Shown here piece by piece: positions 41,548-51,312 of a stretch of 64,000 nucleotides of DNA; position 1 is the first letter of the stretch; each line of letters begins with the position of its first letter. Below the pieces are notes generated by a model. That model was not told the origin of the DNA. It made no database searches and worked only from the letters and a program-made list of their open reading frames with translations. The position numbers and the translations under genes are program-made. This DNA comes from Paraphaeosphaeria minitans (taxonomy: Eukaryota > Ascomycota > Dothideomycetes > Pleosporales > Didymosphaeriaceae): NCBI GenBank assembly GCA_015832175.1, contig WJXW01000015.1:1116001-1180000 (forward strand), written 5' to 3'.

Positions 41548-42458
41548 CTTGAGAGAGATCTGTGTGCGTGCGGTTCAGTGGTTGAGATCCTGCCACAAGG
41601 GAATGTAAGCCTAGTATTTAAGTCTTGCTATCGTGCCATCTTCGGTACAGCGGCATATACCACGCCATCTCGGTTCCGACAGAGCTTGTTGAGCTACGAT
41701 GTGGGGACGTGAATTCGACGACTGACTCGGCCTCTCCATGCTCACAGTCCAAGGCGGCTATGGTTTGGAAGGGGCCGCGGGGTGGGGACTCTGCTCTGCT
41801 CGCAATCCGGGAGTATGCGTATGATCGTAAGCAGTTGGTCTGAAATGCGGCGTAAAGTCACTTACGTTCTAGTGCTCCGCCTCCCCTGCCTCCCCTTGTG
41901 TCTCTTAATTCAGAAGACTTCTTACACCGAGTGAACAGGATAGGTCTGTTACTTACCGAAGCCGCAAAAATGGAAGCGAGGATAGCAGTGACATTGACGT
42001 CGGGAGACATGACCAAGTGAAGAGTAGAGGCTGATGCAGACAGCGACCACCAGATGTTCGTTTGTGGCACCAAAAGACTTTCGGGCACTAACCGTAGGTA
42101 CGTTGAGGTGAGGTGGCAGCCTCCCAGCGATCCACATTCCTTCGCCCGCGGCTGGAAGCCGAGCGCCTGGTTTTGGAGCGGTTCCAAATGATTGGCTGTA
42201 GTGGAAGGAAGACCGATCCATGTTTAGTTGATGATCGGACCACATTATGTTCGCGTGCGCAGGCTTGCCGTCCACGATCGACAGAGCCATTGGAATGTTT
42301 AACCAGGTAAGCACGTACGAGGAGGGCACGCGCGCGAAACGTGGTGGCGTCGAGGATAAGCAGCGCGGCACCGTCAGGTTCACCTTTCCACCAATACGAG
42401 CTTGTGAACTGGTTCCAAGATGTCTTCCGCGCGGATGCCCCAGGCAATCGTTGTGCAT
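41548..42458 (-). other. Possible exons of an unknown minus-strand gene
   Basis: One frame on the minus strand (WWSLSASASTLHL, then SPDVNVTAILASIFAAS) ends at a perfect GTAAGT donor near 41,955. Upstream, a CTACAG acceptor-like site (about 42,206) and a GTACGTGC donor-like site after LILDATTFRARALL suggest further exons. I could not build a full gene. The full-length LINE inserted just upstream, so if a gene exists its 5' part is separated by 6 kb. Confidence 0.25.
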
Positions 42459-42470
42459 CAGCCTAGTAGG
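42459..42470. repeat. Target-site duplication of full-length LINE (3' side)
   Basis: CAGCCTAGTAGG, 12 bp, repeated exactly at 48488-48499. Confidence 0.9.
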
Positions 42471-42851
42471 TTGGTTGGTTGGTTGGTATTCATTTTTCGT
42501 CCGTATGATGAGGAGTAAGTCCACCATATCGCCTCCCGAGGGGCATATAAGACGTGCTAAGCTATGGATTTACAGTGCCAGCGCGCTACCTTAGAAAGCA
42601 TTTCTTGCCTATGCGGGTATTGCTACCATTTCAAGCTGTAGCTCCCCTTCCAGTTAGGGAGACTAGGCCGTGTATGTGCATCAGGGAGAGTCCCTTATAT
42701 TATAAGGCATTATTATGCCGTTACAGTAGAGAAGAGAGTAAGAGGGTGAGAAGGAGAGGGTGGAGAGAGAAGTAGAAAGATAAGAAGTGTCGCAGCTATT
42801 ATGCAGCTAGGCTAAGTGCAGTGGGGTTGTTGTTGCTAGTGCAGGGCAGGA

Positions 42852-45800
42852 CTACCGAGGACAAACCTTAGTATAGTACTGTGTGAGCTGGGTAAAGGCT
42901 TCGAAGGCCTCTGGATCTCCTATCAGCGCCGCGGTATACGCCAGGCCGTCAGCCCGGCTGGATGGTAGTGCGGGTGGTCGAAGCGGCCATCGGCCAAAGG
43001 CCCCTAGGGTCTTGCGGCAGAGCGCAAGGTGCTCTGGCGTCTTATCGCGTCCGCATGAGCAGGTGAGGTTCGCGTCGTTGTGATTGAACTTCCGATGGTA
43101 CCAGGCAAAGTCTCCGTGCATAGAGCGGATAGATAGGAATCTAGCCAATACAGCTCTGGGTAGGTCTAGTTCTCCTGGTCCGCGGCGTGGTGCGTAGTCC
43201 AGCTCCCAGCTTTTATACCATCTAGAGAGTTTTGTCTTCTTGTCTGCCCACCAAATCTGTTGTATGCTTCGTAGTACTTTGCGAGCAACTGACTTGATGC
43301 CTGAGAGTGTGGGCACAGCAGCTTTCCCGGTTGGTGGCGATGGGTGCTGGGCTTCCTGATTAGCTAGTCTGTCAGCCGTCTCGTTCCCCTCGACACCCAG
43401 GTGTCCAGGGGCCCATTTGATAGAGACGTCGTGTGTCTCCATAGCGCCGTGGCATGCTAGGAAGGCCCATTGAGAGGTAGAAGGCGCGACGCCTCTAAGG
43501 CCCCATATTACTGAAGTGCTGTCTACGCACATCCAGATTCGGCGGGTACTAAGCGCTGGTTGTCTTATCGTGTGCTGGAGGCCTCTCCACGCTCCGACTA
43601 CCTCCGCGTCAAACACATGCGAGGTAGGATGTAGTGACCCGCGGCCGCTCTGTAGTTGTCTTCCATTCTGATACACTGCGTAGCCGTAGGTGACCCGCTT
43701 TTCTCCTTCCTTTGTGTACTGTTCAGAGCCATCTGAGAAGATAGTGACATCTAATGGTGGGAGCTGAGCCCACCATTCTTTGAAGGATTTGGCTGCAGTC
43801 TTCTTGTCTATGCCGAGTGTTGGGTCGGTTCGGCATCCAGGCGAGTAGTGAGGGGCTATCAGTTCAGTCCTAGGAATCTCTGGTAGAAGAGACCCTAGCT
43901 GCTGGACTTTTGTCTGGATTCTCTGAGGTTTTCCGGCTCCCTTGCCTCTATTTACTATAGGGACTACCGCACGGTTGGTAAGGAGGTGATCTGAGTCTAT
44001 AGCACGAAGATGGGTTGCATATCTGAGTTTGGCTTCCTCCAGCGCCACTGCGGCGGAGGGTAATCCAGCGTCTCGAAATAGTGTGGCTGTTGGGGTCGTC
44101 CTCCACACTGGTAGGATACCTCTTGCTGCTATAGCGATTGTCTTATCTATAGCGGCTATATGCCAGCCAACATAGGCGCTCACCTCTGGCGGTCTGCCAG
44201 GCTTGAGTGTTCGCGGCGGTTTGGTGCGGCCCCTGTACCAGCACTCTGTCCCATGCAGAAGGGACGGGTATACGCAGGCAATGGTAGCCTTGCGGAGAGA
44301 GCTGGCTGGTGGTCCGCAAGTGGTCCTTGCTAGACTTCGGATGTGGTGGGCTACCTTGGCGGCTTTTGCGGCGCGCATAGCTACGTGTCGTCTGAAAGTT
44401 AGTCTGCGGTCGAACCAGATTCCTAGCCACCGCAGGGCTGGCTGGCAGTGTTCTCCACCTGGGAGGATAGGGTGGATCGTGAGGTGCTCGTCTACGACAC
44501 AGAGTGGGGCATAGCTGCTTCGCTGTCTCGTTAGGTGTATCATCTCCTGCTTTTCTGGGGCAAAGGTGACTTTGTTGATTGCGCCCCACGTTCTGATCTG
44601 CCTTAGATCTGCTGCTAGGAGCTCAACGTTGTTATCTAGGGAGTGCGAGGCCCGGTATAGGCATATGTCATCGGCGTATCCAAATCTCCGTTCTATGTCC
44701 ATGGATAGCAGCTCTGCCAGGTACAGCGTGTACAGGACCGGGGAGAGAGGCGACCCTTGGGGCGTCCCGCAGGCGACAGGGTAGCTGGGGGTGGTGACCT
44801 GGCCAAGGCGAACTTGGACCCTTCGAGCAGTAAGGAAGGAGTCTATGAAGAGGATAGTCCTTTGCGGCCATCCCTGTTCAACCATTCGGTGCAGCAGACG
44901 GTTCTTCAGGAGAGCGTCAAAGGCGCCCTGCACATCTAGGGTAACCATTGTAACGTGCTGATTCAGTGCCCACGCGGCTTCTGTGTCATGGGTGAACGCT
45001 GCGGTCAGATCGGCTGCAGAGCGTTTTGGGAGGGCGCCGCCATGTTGGGGACTAAGGATCTTGTGCGTCATAGCAGTCCATGCAATTCTTCTGGCCACTG
45101 TTCGTTCAAGGCCTTTCCCAATGCAGGATAGGAGTGCTATTGGTCTCCAGGATCGGGATGACGTCCGGTCTGTCTTCCCTACTTTGGGTATCATTGCCAC
45201 CTCCGCGAGCTTCCAATATGCTGGGAAGTGGTTGAGTTCTAGGCACTGCTGGAAGATCCTTCGTATAAGCTCTCCAACATGAGCCCTGCAGGCGCGGAGC
45301 AGCCGAACAGTGGACCGGTCAGTACCTGGTGAGGTGCTAGAGACCCCTATTGTGTTTCGTTCTGCTTCCTCAAGTGAGATATATGTGCTCCAGGGGAGAG
45401 TGGCTGCGGCCTCCTGGTCTGGGCATTGTCTGAGGTCATCCTCTGCTGTGTACCGGTTGAGAACTTCCTCTCTGAGTGCCTCTGCCTTCTCCAGGGGGTC
45501 ATAGATAGTCGTATCGTTGACTATAAGGGGGGTTTCCTGGTTCTCCGGCGTAAGCTTATGCCAGGCAATGACCTTGAACAGGTCCTTATCGTCCTTGGCG
45601 TTGTCAATAACGTGCCTCCAGTATTGTCTCTTAGCCTGTCTAACTATTGTCTTGAAAGCTCGTGTTTCTTCTGATGGAGGGCTGCCTAGGTAGAGCTGTC
45701 TGGCGCGCTTGTAGGCTTGGTAAGCAGTCTTGCACTCCTCAGTCCACCATGGTGCGGCGCGTCCTTCCTTGCGATCAGGCCTGCCTGCTGTTCGTACAGA

Positions 45801-46688
45801 GTGTTGTATTGTCTCCGTCAGTAGCGACACACAGTTGTCTAGTTGTGCTGTATCTTGCGCCGCAAGCGGGTCTGGGATACCCTGAACGCCTATCTCTATC
45901 AGACCGGCAAACTTTGGTAGGCTTGCCTCTGGGACTCTGTAGTGGTACTGAGCTAGGTGCGGAGTACCTAGTGCGGCAGTGGGGATAGAGGTCACTATCG
46001 TCTCGTGGTCTGATCCGCTGTGCATGCTGGCCTCGACAGCCGACTGGGCGAATGGGATGTTAGAGAAGGTCAGATCAAGGACATGACCAGCGCAGTGCGT
46101 TGGCTGCCCTGGCACGCCAATGTAGTCCATGGAGGCGGCGGCCGCCCACCTGGCAAGCTCTATGCCGCCGTTGGCTGCGGTGACAGCCGGTTCAAAGGAT
46201 TCGTGTCGGACATTGAAGTCACCTCCCACAAGGCAGTGTTGGGGAGGCGTGAGATGCGTGACGTATTGAAGTACGTCAGGGGTAAGTGGCTGTCTATAGC
46301 AGTTGAGTATTGCTACTCCGTTCACAACAACCCATAGCAGGTCTGGATGGTTGAGACTTTCTCTAGTCTGGAGTCTTAGGTGGTACCCTTTCCGGATATA
46401 CGTCATCACCCGAGGGCGCGCTGAGCCTGATGCGGTGGGAGTGTCCCAAGTGCTGATCGGTGCGAGATGCCGAAAGCCAGGGTGGGTAGAGGTCCTTGAG
46501 TTGGCACATGTGAAGGGCTCTTGCACGCATACAACATCCAGGCCCTTCTGAAAGGCCACTTCTAGTATTGTGATATGGCAGGGAGAGCTCCTGCCAACAT
46601 TGGCCCAGCATACTCGTAGCTGTTTGCTTGGTAGACTGGGCTGTTGTTGCCCGTTATAGGCTGGGGTGTTGTTGGGGTGTTCTAGCAT
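42852..46688 (-). CDS. LINE ORF2: endonuclease, reverse transcriptase, RNase H (1,278 aa)
   Basis: Copies the element RNA into a nicked target. Residues about 25-235 are an APE-type endonuclease (LDVVCVQEPF, VGGDFNVRH and SGSDHETI near its end). Residues about 480-760 are the reverse transcriptase (VTLDVQGAFDAL, GTPQGSPLSPVLYTLYLAEL, and the FGYADDICLY active site). Residues about 1005-1130 are RNase H (VTIFSDGSEQY, FDAEVVGAWRG, WMCVDSTSVI, HLGVEGNETADRLAN). A C-terminal Cys/His motif (LTCSCGRDKTPEHLALC) follows. All key residues are present over an open frame. The start ATG overlaps the ORF1 stop in ATGCTAG, suggesting termination-reinitiation. Confidence 0.95.
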   Translation of the reverse strand: MLEHPNNTPAYNGQQQPSLPSKQLRVCWANVGRSSPCHITILEVAFQKGLDVVCVQEPFTCANSRTSTHPGFRHLAPISTWDTPTASGSARPRVMTYIRKGYHLRLQTRESLNHPDLLWVVVNGVAILNCYRQPLTPDVLQYVTHLTPPQHCLVGGDFNVRHESFEPAVTAANGGIELARWAAAASMDYIGVPGQPTHCAGHVLDLTFSNIPFAQSAVEASMHSGSDHETIVTSIPTAALGTPHLAQYHYRVPEASLPKFAGLIEIGVQGIPDPLAAQDTAQLDNCVSLLTETIQHSVRTAGRPDRKEGRAAPWWTEECKTAYQAYKRARQLYLGSPPSEETRAFKTIVRQAKRQYWRHVIDNAKDDKDLFKVIAWHKLTPENQETPLIVNDTTIYDPLEKAEALREEVLNRYTAEDDLRQCPDQEAAATLPWSTYISLEEAERNTIGVSSTSPGTDRSTVRLLRACRAHVGELIRRIFQQCLELNHFPAYWKLAEVAMIPKVGKTDRTSSRSWRPIALLSCIGKGLERTVARRIAWTAMTHKILSPQHGGALPKRSAADLTAAFTHDTEAAWALNQHVTMVTLDVQGAFDALLKNRLLHRMVEQGWPQRTILFIDSFLTARRVQVRLGQVTTPSYPVACGTPQGSPLSPVLYTLYLAELLSMDIERRFGYADDICLYRASHSLDNNVELLAADLRQIRTWGAINKVTFAPEKQEMIHLTRQRSSYAPLCVVDEHLTIHPILPGGEHCQPALRWLGIWFDRRLTFRRHVAMRAAKAAKVAHHIRSLARTTCGPPASSLRKATIACVYPSLLHGTECWYRGRTKPPRTLKPGRPPEVSAYVGWHIAAIDKTIAIAARGILPVWRTTPTATLFRDAGLPSAAVALEEAKLRYATHLRAIDSDHLLTNRAVVPIVNRGKGAGKPQRIQTKVQQLGSLLPEIPRTELIAPHYSPGCRTDPTLGIDKKTAAKSFKEWWAQLPPLDVTIFSDGSEQYTKEGEKRVTYGYAVYQNGRQLQSGRGSLHPTSHVFDAEVVGAWRGLQHTIRQPALSTRRIWMCVDSTSVIWGLRGVAPSTSQWAFLACHGAMETHDVSIKWAPGHLGVEGNETADRLANQEAQHPSPPTGKAAVPTLSGIKSVARKVLRSIQQIWWADKKTKLSRWYKSWELDYAPRRGPGELDLPRAVLARFLSIRSMHGDFAWYHRKFNHNDANLTCSCGRDKTPEHLALCRKTLGAFGRWPLRPPALPSSRADGLAYTAALIGDPEAFEAFTQLTQYYTKVCPR

Positions 46689-48337
46689 GTCGATGGAGGG
46701 TCATCGCTCATGCTGGTGTCTTCTCTCTCTGAGGTAGACGGGTCAGTGCAGATAGTGGGTCGTGGCTGCAAGCTTTTGGCAGACATTTGCCGGACGTTGA
46801 GGTTTCTATTGCCCGTGGCTGCCCGCCTTGGTCTCTTTTCTCCGCTGGTAGCGGATGAAGGTACGTGGGAGGCACTGATTGTTCTGGTACGTGTAGCTTG
46901 TGCTGCTTGCTCCTGAGTAGTAGGTTGGGGTGTCGTTGTCTCCTGAGGAGCCTCTGGTGGAGTGGAATCAGGCTGAAGTGTGGCCTGTCTCAGGGTCTCT
47001 TCGACTGTTCCGTAGAGGTGCTTGTGTGCTATCCTGCCTGCGCGGCGGATGGCTTTTAGCTCAGTCTTTGTAGGCTTGCTTATGTGTCCGTGTACCCGAC
47101 GAGGGGCTGCAGGGCAGTTGGAGTGGCTGGCTGGGTGAGGGCCGTGACAGTTGGCACACATAGCTTTGTGGGGGCAACTGTCTCCGTGCTGTCCTTGGTG
47201 TCGGTCCGTACGGTCACCGCAGTGCGCACAGCGGGCTACTCGGGTACAGCGTGCAGCGTTGCAGTATCCCTGGCAGCCTGGGTCATGTCGCCGTATAGTT
47301 GGACGTTTGTGGATTTCCTTTGAGAATTGGCTCGTGCCAAAAAGCTGGAATGAGCGGACTGGCTGCTTGTATGAGATAATCCAGGTAGTGAGGCCATTCT
47401 GGTTCACCCCGTGCCGTGAGGTCCTGCAGCTGACGGGCTGCTTGCCTGTTTGTGAGCATACCTCTTCCTCGACCAGCTGGGTAGTAGTTGGTATTTCTGT
47501 GCCGTCTAGGGTCCGAAAAGAGCTGGGTACTCCTTGCACTGCGTAGTTGATCCAGCGTTCTGGGATCCTGATCGCGTCTCCGTCTAGCGCTTGTACTATA
47601 AGTACCTGGTTCTCTTGCGTTAGGAGTTGTTCCCGGATATTCTGGTTAGCTGGGGTAATTGCCCAGCCTGTATTGATAGGTGATGCAGTAGGTATATCCT
47701 TGAGGGTGATTCCTCCTATGCTCTTGCATATTGCCTGCCTTACTGCAAATGGTGATGGTTGTTGCAGTCGCATTGCTGGGTTAGAGATGGCTATAAAGAT
47801 TCGATTGTCTTCTTTTGGCTTAGCTAGCGGGGCGGGCCGCGTCCTAGCAGCGATCGGGAGTCGACTGATGCCCCTATTCGAGTTTTGGGGGTCTCTGGCT
47901 ACGTCCGCCCAGGAGCGGCGTCCTGATTCCTGGCTCCTGGAGTTGCTGTAGCCGGCGTCGCTGCTCCAGCGGGAGCTGGGAGGGGAGTTGCTTGGAGAGA
48001 GGGAGGTCAGGGCATGGATGACTCTCTGCTGCAGCTCCTCTGCGATATTGGCTTCTTGAGGATTAGTGTAGCCTTGTGCGTGTTGATCTACGGCTGCTGC
48101 GAAGGCGGCAGTGATGGTGTTCCATAGCTGGGTGGTCTGCTGGGTCTCGGTGATGTGGCGTTGGACGGCGTCAGAGACTCGAGGTTTGGGAGCGCCCCCA
48201 CCGGGGTTCTGACTGCTCAGCGGGGGTGCCGGGTGGTGCACGTCCTTCTGGAGCCGTCTTGAGGCGCTGGTATTGAGCTGCTGAGGGGACTCGGGGTCTG
48301 GGGACCCCGTGTGGTGGGAGGAGGGAGACTCTACCAT
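46682..48337 (-). CDS. LINE ORF1: Gag-like nucleic-acid-binding protein (551 aa)
   Basis: Binds the element RNA to form the transposition particle. The N-terminal 150 residues are polar and Pro/Ser/Gln-rich. A central domain follows (NRIFIAISNPAMRLQQPSPF, VLIVQALDGDAIRIPERWIN). Cys/His clusters lie at about 350-410: QGYCNAARCTRVARCAHCGD, then CPHKAMCANCHGPHPASHSN ending in CPAAPRR, as in Tad1-type ORF1 zinc knuckles. The basic tail is TKTELKAIRRAGRIAHKH. It ends PSTC at the TAG shared with the ORF2 start (46,682-46,688). I take the ATG at 48337 as start; the leader before it is about 150 nt. Confidence 0.92.
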   Translation of the reverse strand: MVESPSSHHTGSPDPESPQQLNTSASRRLQKDVHHPAPPLSSQNPGGGAPKPRVSDAVQRHITETQQTTQLWNTITAAFAAAVDQHAQGYTNPQEANIAEELQQRVIHALTSLSPSNSPPSSRWSSDAGYSNSRSQESGRRSWADVARDPQNSNRGISRLPIAARTRPAPLAKPKEDNRIFIAISNPAMRLQQPSPFAVRQAICKSIGGITLKDIPTASPINTGWAITPANQNIREQLLTQENQVLIVQALDGDAIRIPERWINYAVQGVPSSFRTLDGTEIPTTTQLVEEEVCSQTGKQPVSCRTSRHGVNQNGLTTWIISYKQPVRSFQLFGTSQFSKEIHKRPTIRRHDPGCQGYCNAARCTRVARCAHCGDRTDRHQGQHGDSCPHKAMCANCHGPHPASHSNCPAAPRRVHGHISKPTKTELKAIRRAGRIAHKHLYGTVEETLRQATLQPDSTPPEAPQETTTPQPTTQEQAAQATRTRTISASHVPSSATSGEKRPRRAATGNRNLNVRQMSAKSLQPRPTICTDPSTSEREDTSMSDDPPSTC

Positions 48338-48487
48338 CCTATTAAGCTCCCTTACGCGTCGCGCGGGGGACCTAGGCGGATGCTAGAGGTACTCCCAGAG
48401 TGGCCGCAGCGAGCCGGATCAGTTGCTGGGATTTTTGGGGCCTCTGTGAAGGAAGTCCAAAAATCGAAAGTTTGGTGTTCGGTGTTG

Positions 48488-48499
48488 CAGCCTAGTAGG
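48488..48499. repeat. Target-site duplication of full-length LINE (5' side)
   Basis: Exact 12-bp copy of 42459-42470. Confidence 0.9.
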
Positions 48500-50407
48500 G
48501 ATGGCGGAAATGCCTTACTCCCAGGAATAAACCGACATGAAAACCCGAGCCATCGGGGCACTTCAGCAGAAGGCAGCTTACGGACTATGGCTTTGGAGAT
48601 CGAGAGGATGACCAGAAAGGCAAGTTTCCATTGGCATCGAGCAGGCCACCAACCCTCAAGGTCCTAACGCTGAGGTGTCAGCCTTGCCATTGCGGGGGTG
48701 GGGAGAGAGATCAGGGGTTCAGAACTGTGCCCCATCTGATTGCTAACATCAGCTAGCCTAGTCCGGTTAGACAAAGCATGAGCTGCATACACCCGCATGC
48801 ATCGCCGGTCATGTGATGACATCCATGTGTCGAGGCTGCCCGGAGTCGCCAATGTGCTACGTGGGTGCATACCGGAAGAAGTGCGAACCTGACAATCCCG
48901 TGAGCTAGCAACATAGGATCCGTTCGAGATGGCGTTATCGCCGTCTATCCGAGCCTACTCGCGGATAGCATGCGACAGCAGGTCGTGGTCGAGGAATCCC
49001 TGTTCCGCGGAGACGGGGCACCGGCACGAGGACCTGAAAGTCCTGCTAGCTGACCGCGGCTCACCATTCACATCCTGAAAGGCATGCAGCTTGATCGCAG
49101 CCTCCGCAAACTGCGCGCCGCCCCAATTTCGAAAAGCATAGCGCCGCATATAGCGATCCATTGTCTCGGGACCAGCCGTGTGCGAAGCCGAGGTTCCTCC
49201 TGCTTAACGTTAGTGCGCGTTCACGGTAGCCAAGTCCACTGGCCTTCGTGTGAGCTCCTAGATCGATCCACCAATGCGGCAAAACCGAGCGCGCCAGCAT
49301 GTTCATGCCTTCTACCGCACCCGAGCGCATGGTTCACGGCCCACATTCCATTTCCGCGCAGTATTTGCTGTCGCTGGTTGGTGGTGACAGCCGCGCTAGA
49401 GCCGCACGGCTTGGCTGCCAAGGTAACCAGCGTGTGCTCGAGAACTTGATTGGCAGACATACTTTTAGACGAGAAGGATGCATGCCGTCGGCAGAAACCG
49501 GCGCTTACTCGCTAGGCAATAAATGCAGCACAATGCCGCGCTGCGCAACCCATTTACTGCGCCGCATGCCCGCAGGTAACTACGTATGCACTGCTCGGAC
49601 ATGCGCTCTGCATCTGAGGCAAAGGTGGGATTCCGACTGCCGGCCTCGCCTTTACCTTCCTGATCTACCTACGGGGATCACAACTTACGTGGCAGAGATG
49701 TCACACCACGAGCGCATCTCCAGGGGCACCCAGACCATCCGTATGCCGAAGTGACATCAAAGTGACCGTACCTTGGCACGATTCGGCAACCCCGACTGAG
49801 GAATTGTTCTTGGAGCGGCGCAGCGATGGGCGAAAAAGGGAGCGTTTGGCGAGTCGGCGTGAACTTCACCGAGCGAAGTCGGCGCGGGCCTTGGTTCCTC
49901 GAGAGCATGGGCGGGAACGCAGGATAGATGGAGACTGGCGTAGCAACGTGGGAGTGCTCGTCGGTCTCAGTCGTGCCGGCTCCAGCAGCTCCATGGCTTA
50001 GAGCCGTTTCTCCCGGTCAGCCGCAGCATCATGATCGCCACCGCTGCCATCATCTGCATCGAGGGCGCTATTGCTTGCCAGTGGCGCGCGCTACAAGTTT
50101 CCCTCATCGGATCACTGCGTATGGCTCGTATGTGAACGGCGGAGACGATGAACATGTGCACTGGAAAGGTATCGGAGCTCATCGACCTGCGTTCTTGGTG
50201 CTATCGCGCCGTTTGAGGAAACTTGAGGCAGAGTTGCATCGGCTTCTCCATGAGCGCCCGAGGGACCTACGCGGGAGTAATGTCATGCAAATGCAATCTA
50301 CTCGCTCACATTATGTCCACAACTCAGGCCTACAATCGCGGCTACGCAGAAGCCTCACAGTTACATGCACATTTCAGAGTGGTAGCTCTACAGTTGAACC
50401 CAACGTC
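48500..50407. other. No supportable gene
   Basis: Many overlapping frames of 70-170 codons occur on both strands, as expected in GC-richer noncoding DNA, with no recognised domain or convincing intron pair. Confidence 0.35.
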
Positions 50408-51146
50408 TCATTCACAGCGCACTGCTACTCCGCCTTGTGAGATCCTGCTCACGGGAACGGTGCGAATGCCCAGGGTGTCGCCCCATCCTAGCGAGGCAAG
50501 AAGTGGCAGCTGTGCCCTCAGGCTTCGAAGCATCTCCCCAGAAGACGGTTTTGGCGCCTTCGAGGCCAAGTTGGAGCTGGGCTGACAATCGGGTACGGGA
50601 GTAAGCTGAACGGGAAGGTGATGGTTGCTGTCCGCGGCAGAACTTATCGTTTCATTTCCAAAAGAAACCTCTGCCGGCTCGGATCGGTCTCCTTGTAGGA
50701 CTGTAAGTATGTCTATCACGCGCTGAAGACGTGGACGCTGCTTCCTCATGTACTCTATCGCAGGCGAATCCGTGGTGCTTTGCAAAGTGCGCGCGAAGCT
50801 CTCGAGATCTTCCATGATACGTGTCAGCTGCACCTCCACCATGACCTCCGCGCTTGGGCGTTCTGAAAGCGCGCATTGGGTTTCGAGACGTCCGACATCC
50901 TTCGACGCCTGTCCGACTAGCCGCCTGTTTGTTCGTTTTTTGGCTCTGGGTTCGTCGGTATCTGTGCTCGGAGTAGTGTTTGCTTGGCATTTCCTCCTGC
51001 GTAGCGGTCAGCGTTGAGTTTACAGCGCCCGCAACGCCTCGCTTGTATGCATACCTCTCCCTGTATCTCTTTTGAGCACGTCGGTTCTGATCTCTCCGTG
51101 CTTTAACTTGCTCCTCTCCAGTTTTGTATTTCCTAGCCTTGACCAT
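50408..51146 (-). CDS. bZIP transcription factor (226 aa), two exons
   Basis: ATG at 51146. Exon 1 is 51146-51055, intron 51054-50997 (GTATGC, branch GCTGAC, acceptor CTACGCAG, 58 nt), exon 2 50996-50408. Splicing joins the basic region KARRDQNRRAQKRYRERRK, with the fungal bZIP signature N-x-x-A-Q-x-x-(Y/F)-R-E-R, to KCQANTTPSTDTDEPRAKKR. Unspliced, the frame runs into unrelated sequence, so the intron is well supported. The leucine zipper after the basic region is poor or displaced. A helical segment farther on (MVEVQLTRIMEDLESFARTL, RLQRVIDILTVLQ) may mediate dimer or other contacts. Expected to be a nuclear DNA-binding regulator; targets unknown. Confidence 0.7.
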
Positions 51147-51312
51147 AAGGGCGACGAGCGGTATCAAGCGTTACAGCTGAGATTTGATGCAGTTGCTGAA
51201 GCTCGTCGTTGGATTGTGCTGACGGAATGCCTGTGCAAGCAACATTGCGAGACCATGAGGATAAGAAGTGAAATTTATGAGCAAGAAGGACTAAACATTA
51301 GGCATAAGCAAA
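51147..51312. promoter_or_regulatory. Short upstream region of the bZIP gene
   Basis: No clear TATA box is seen. The frame upstream of the chosen ATG stays open for a few codons (IPLVAL) without another ATG. Confidence 0.25.

Larger units (their letters stand above)
42471..48487 (-). mobile_element. Full-length Tad1-like LINE (non-LTR retrotransposon)
   Basis: The 6,017-bp element is flanked by a 12-bp exact target duplication. From its 5' end (48487) it has about a 150-nt leader, ORF1, ORF2 overlapping ORF1 by 7 nt, about 370 nt of 3' untranslated region and four CCAA units as its tail. Both ORFs are uninterrupted, and the region shows no sign of AT-biased mutation. The RNase H domain after the reverse transcriptase and the C-terminal Cys motif place it in the I/Tad1-like group of fungal LINEs. 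A 5'-truncated sister copy lies at 9943-10758. Confidence 0.95.

Noticed and set aside
42883..43083. Plus-strand open frame opposite the LINE ORF2 3' end, also present at 10359-10559
   Set aside because: It is the antisense shadow of conserved ORF2 coding sequence; its presence twice reflects the LINE duplication.
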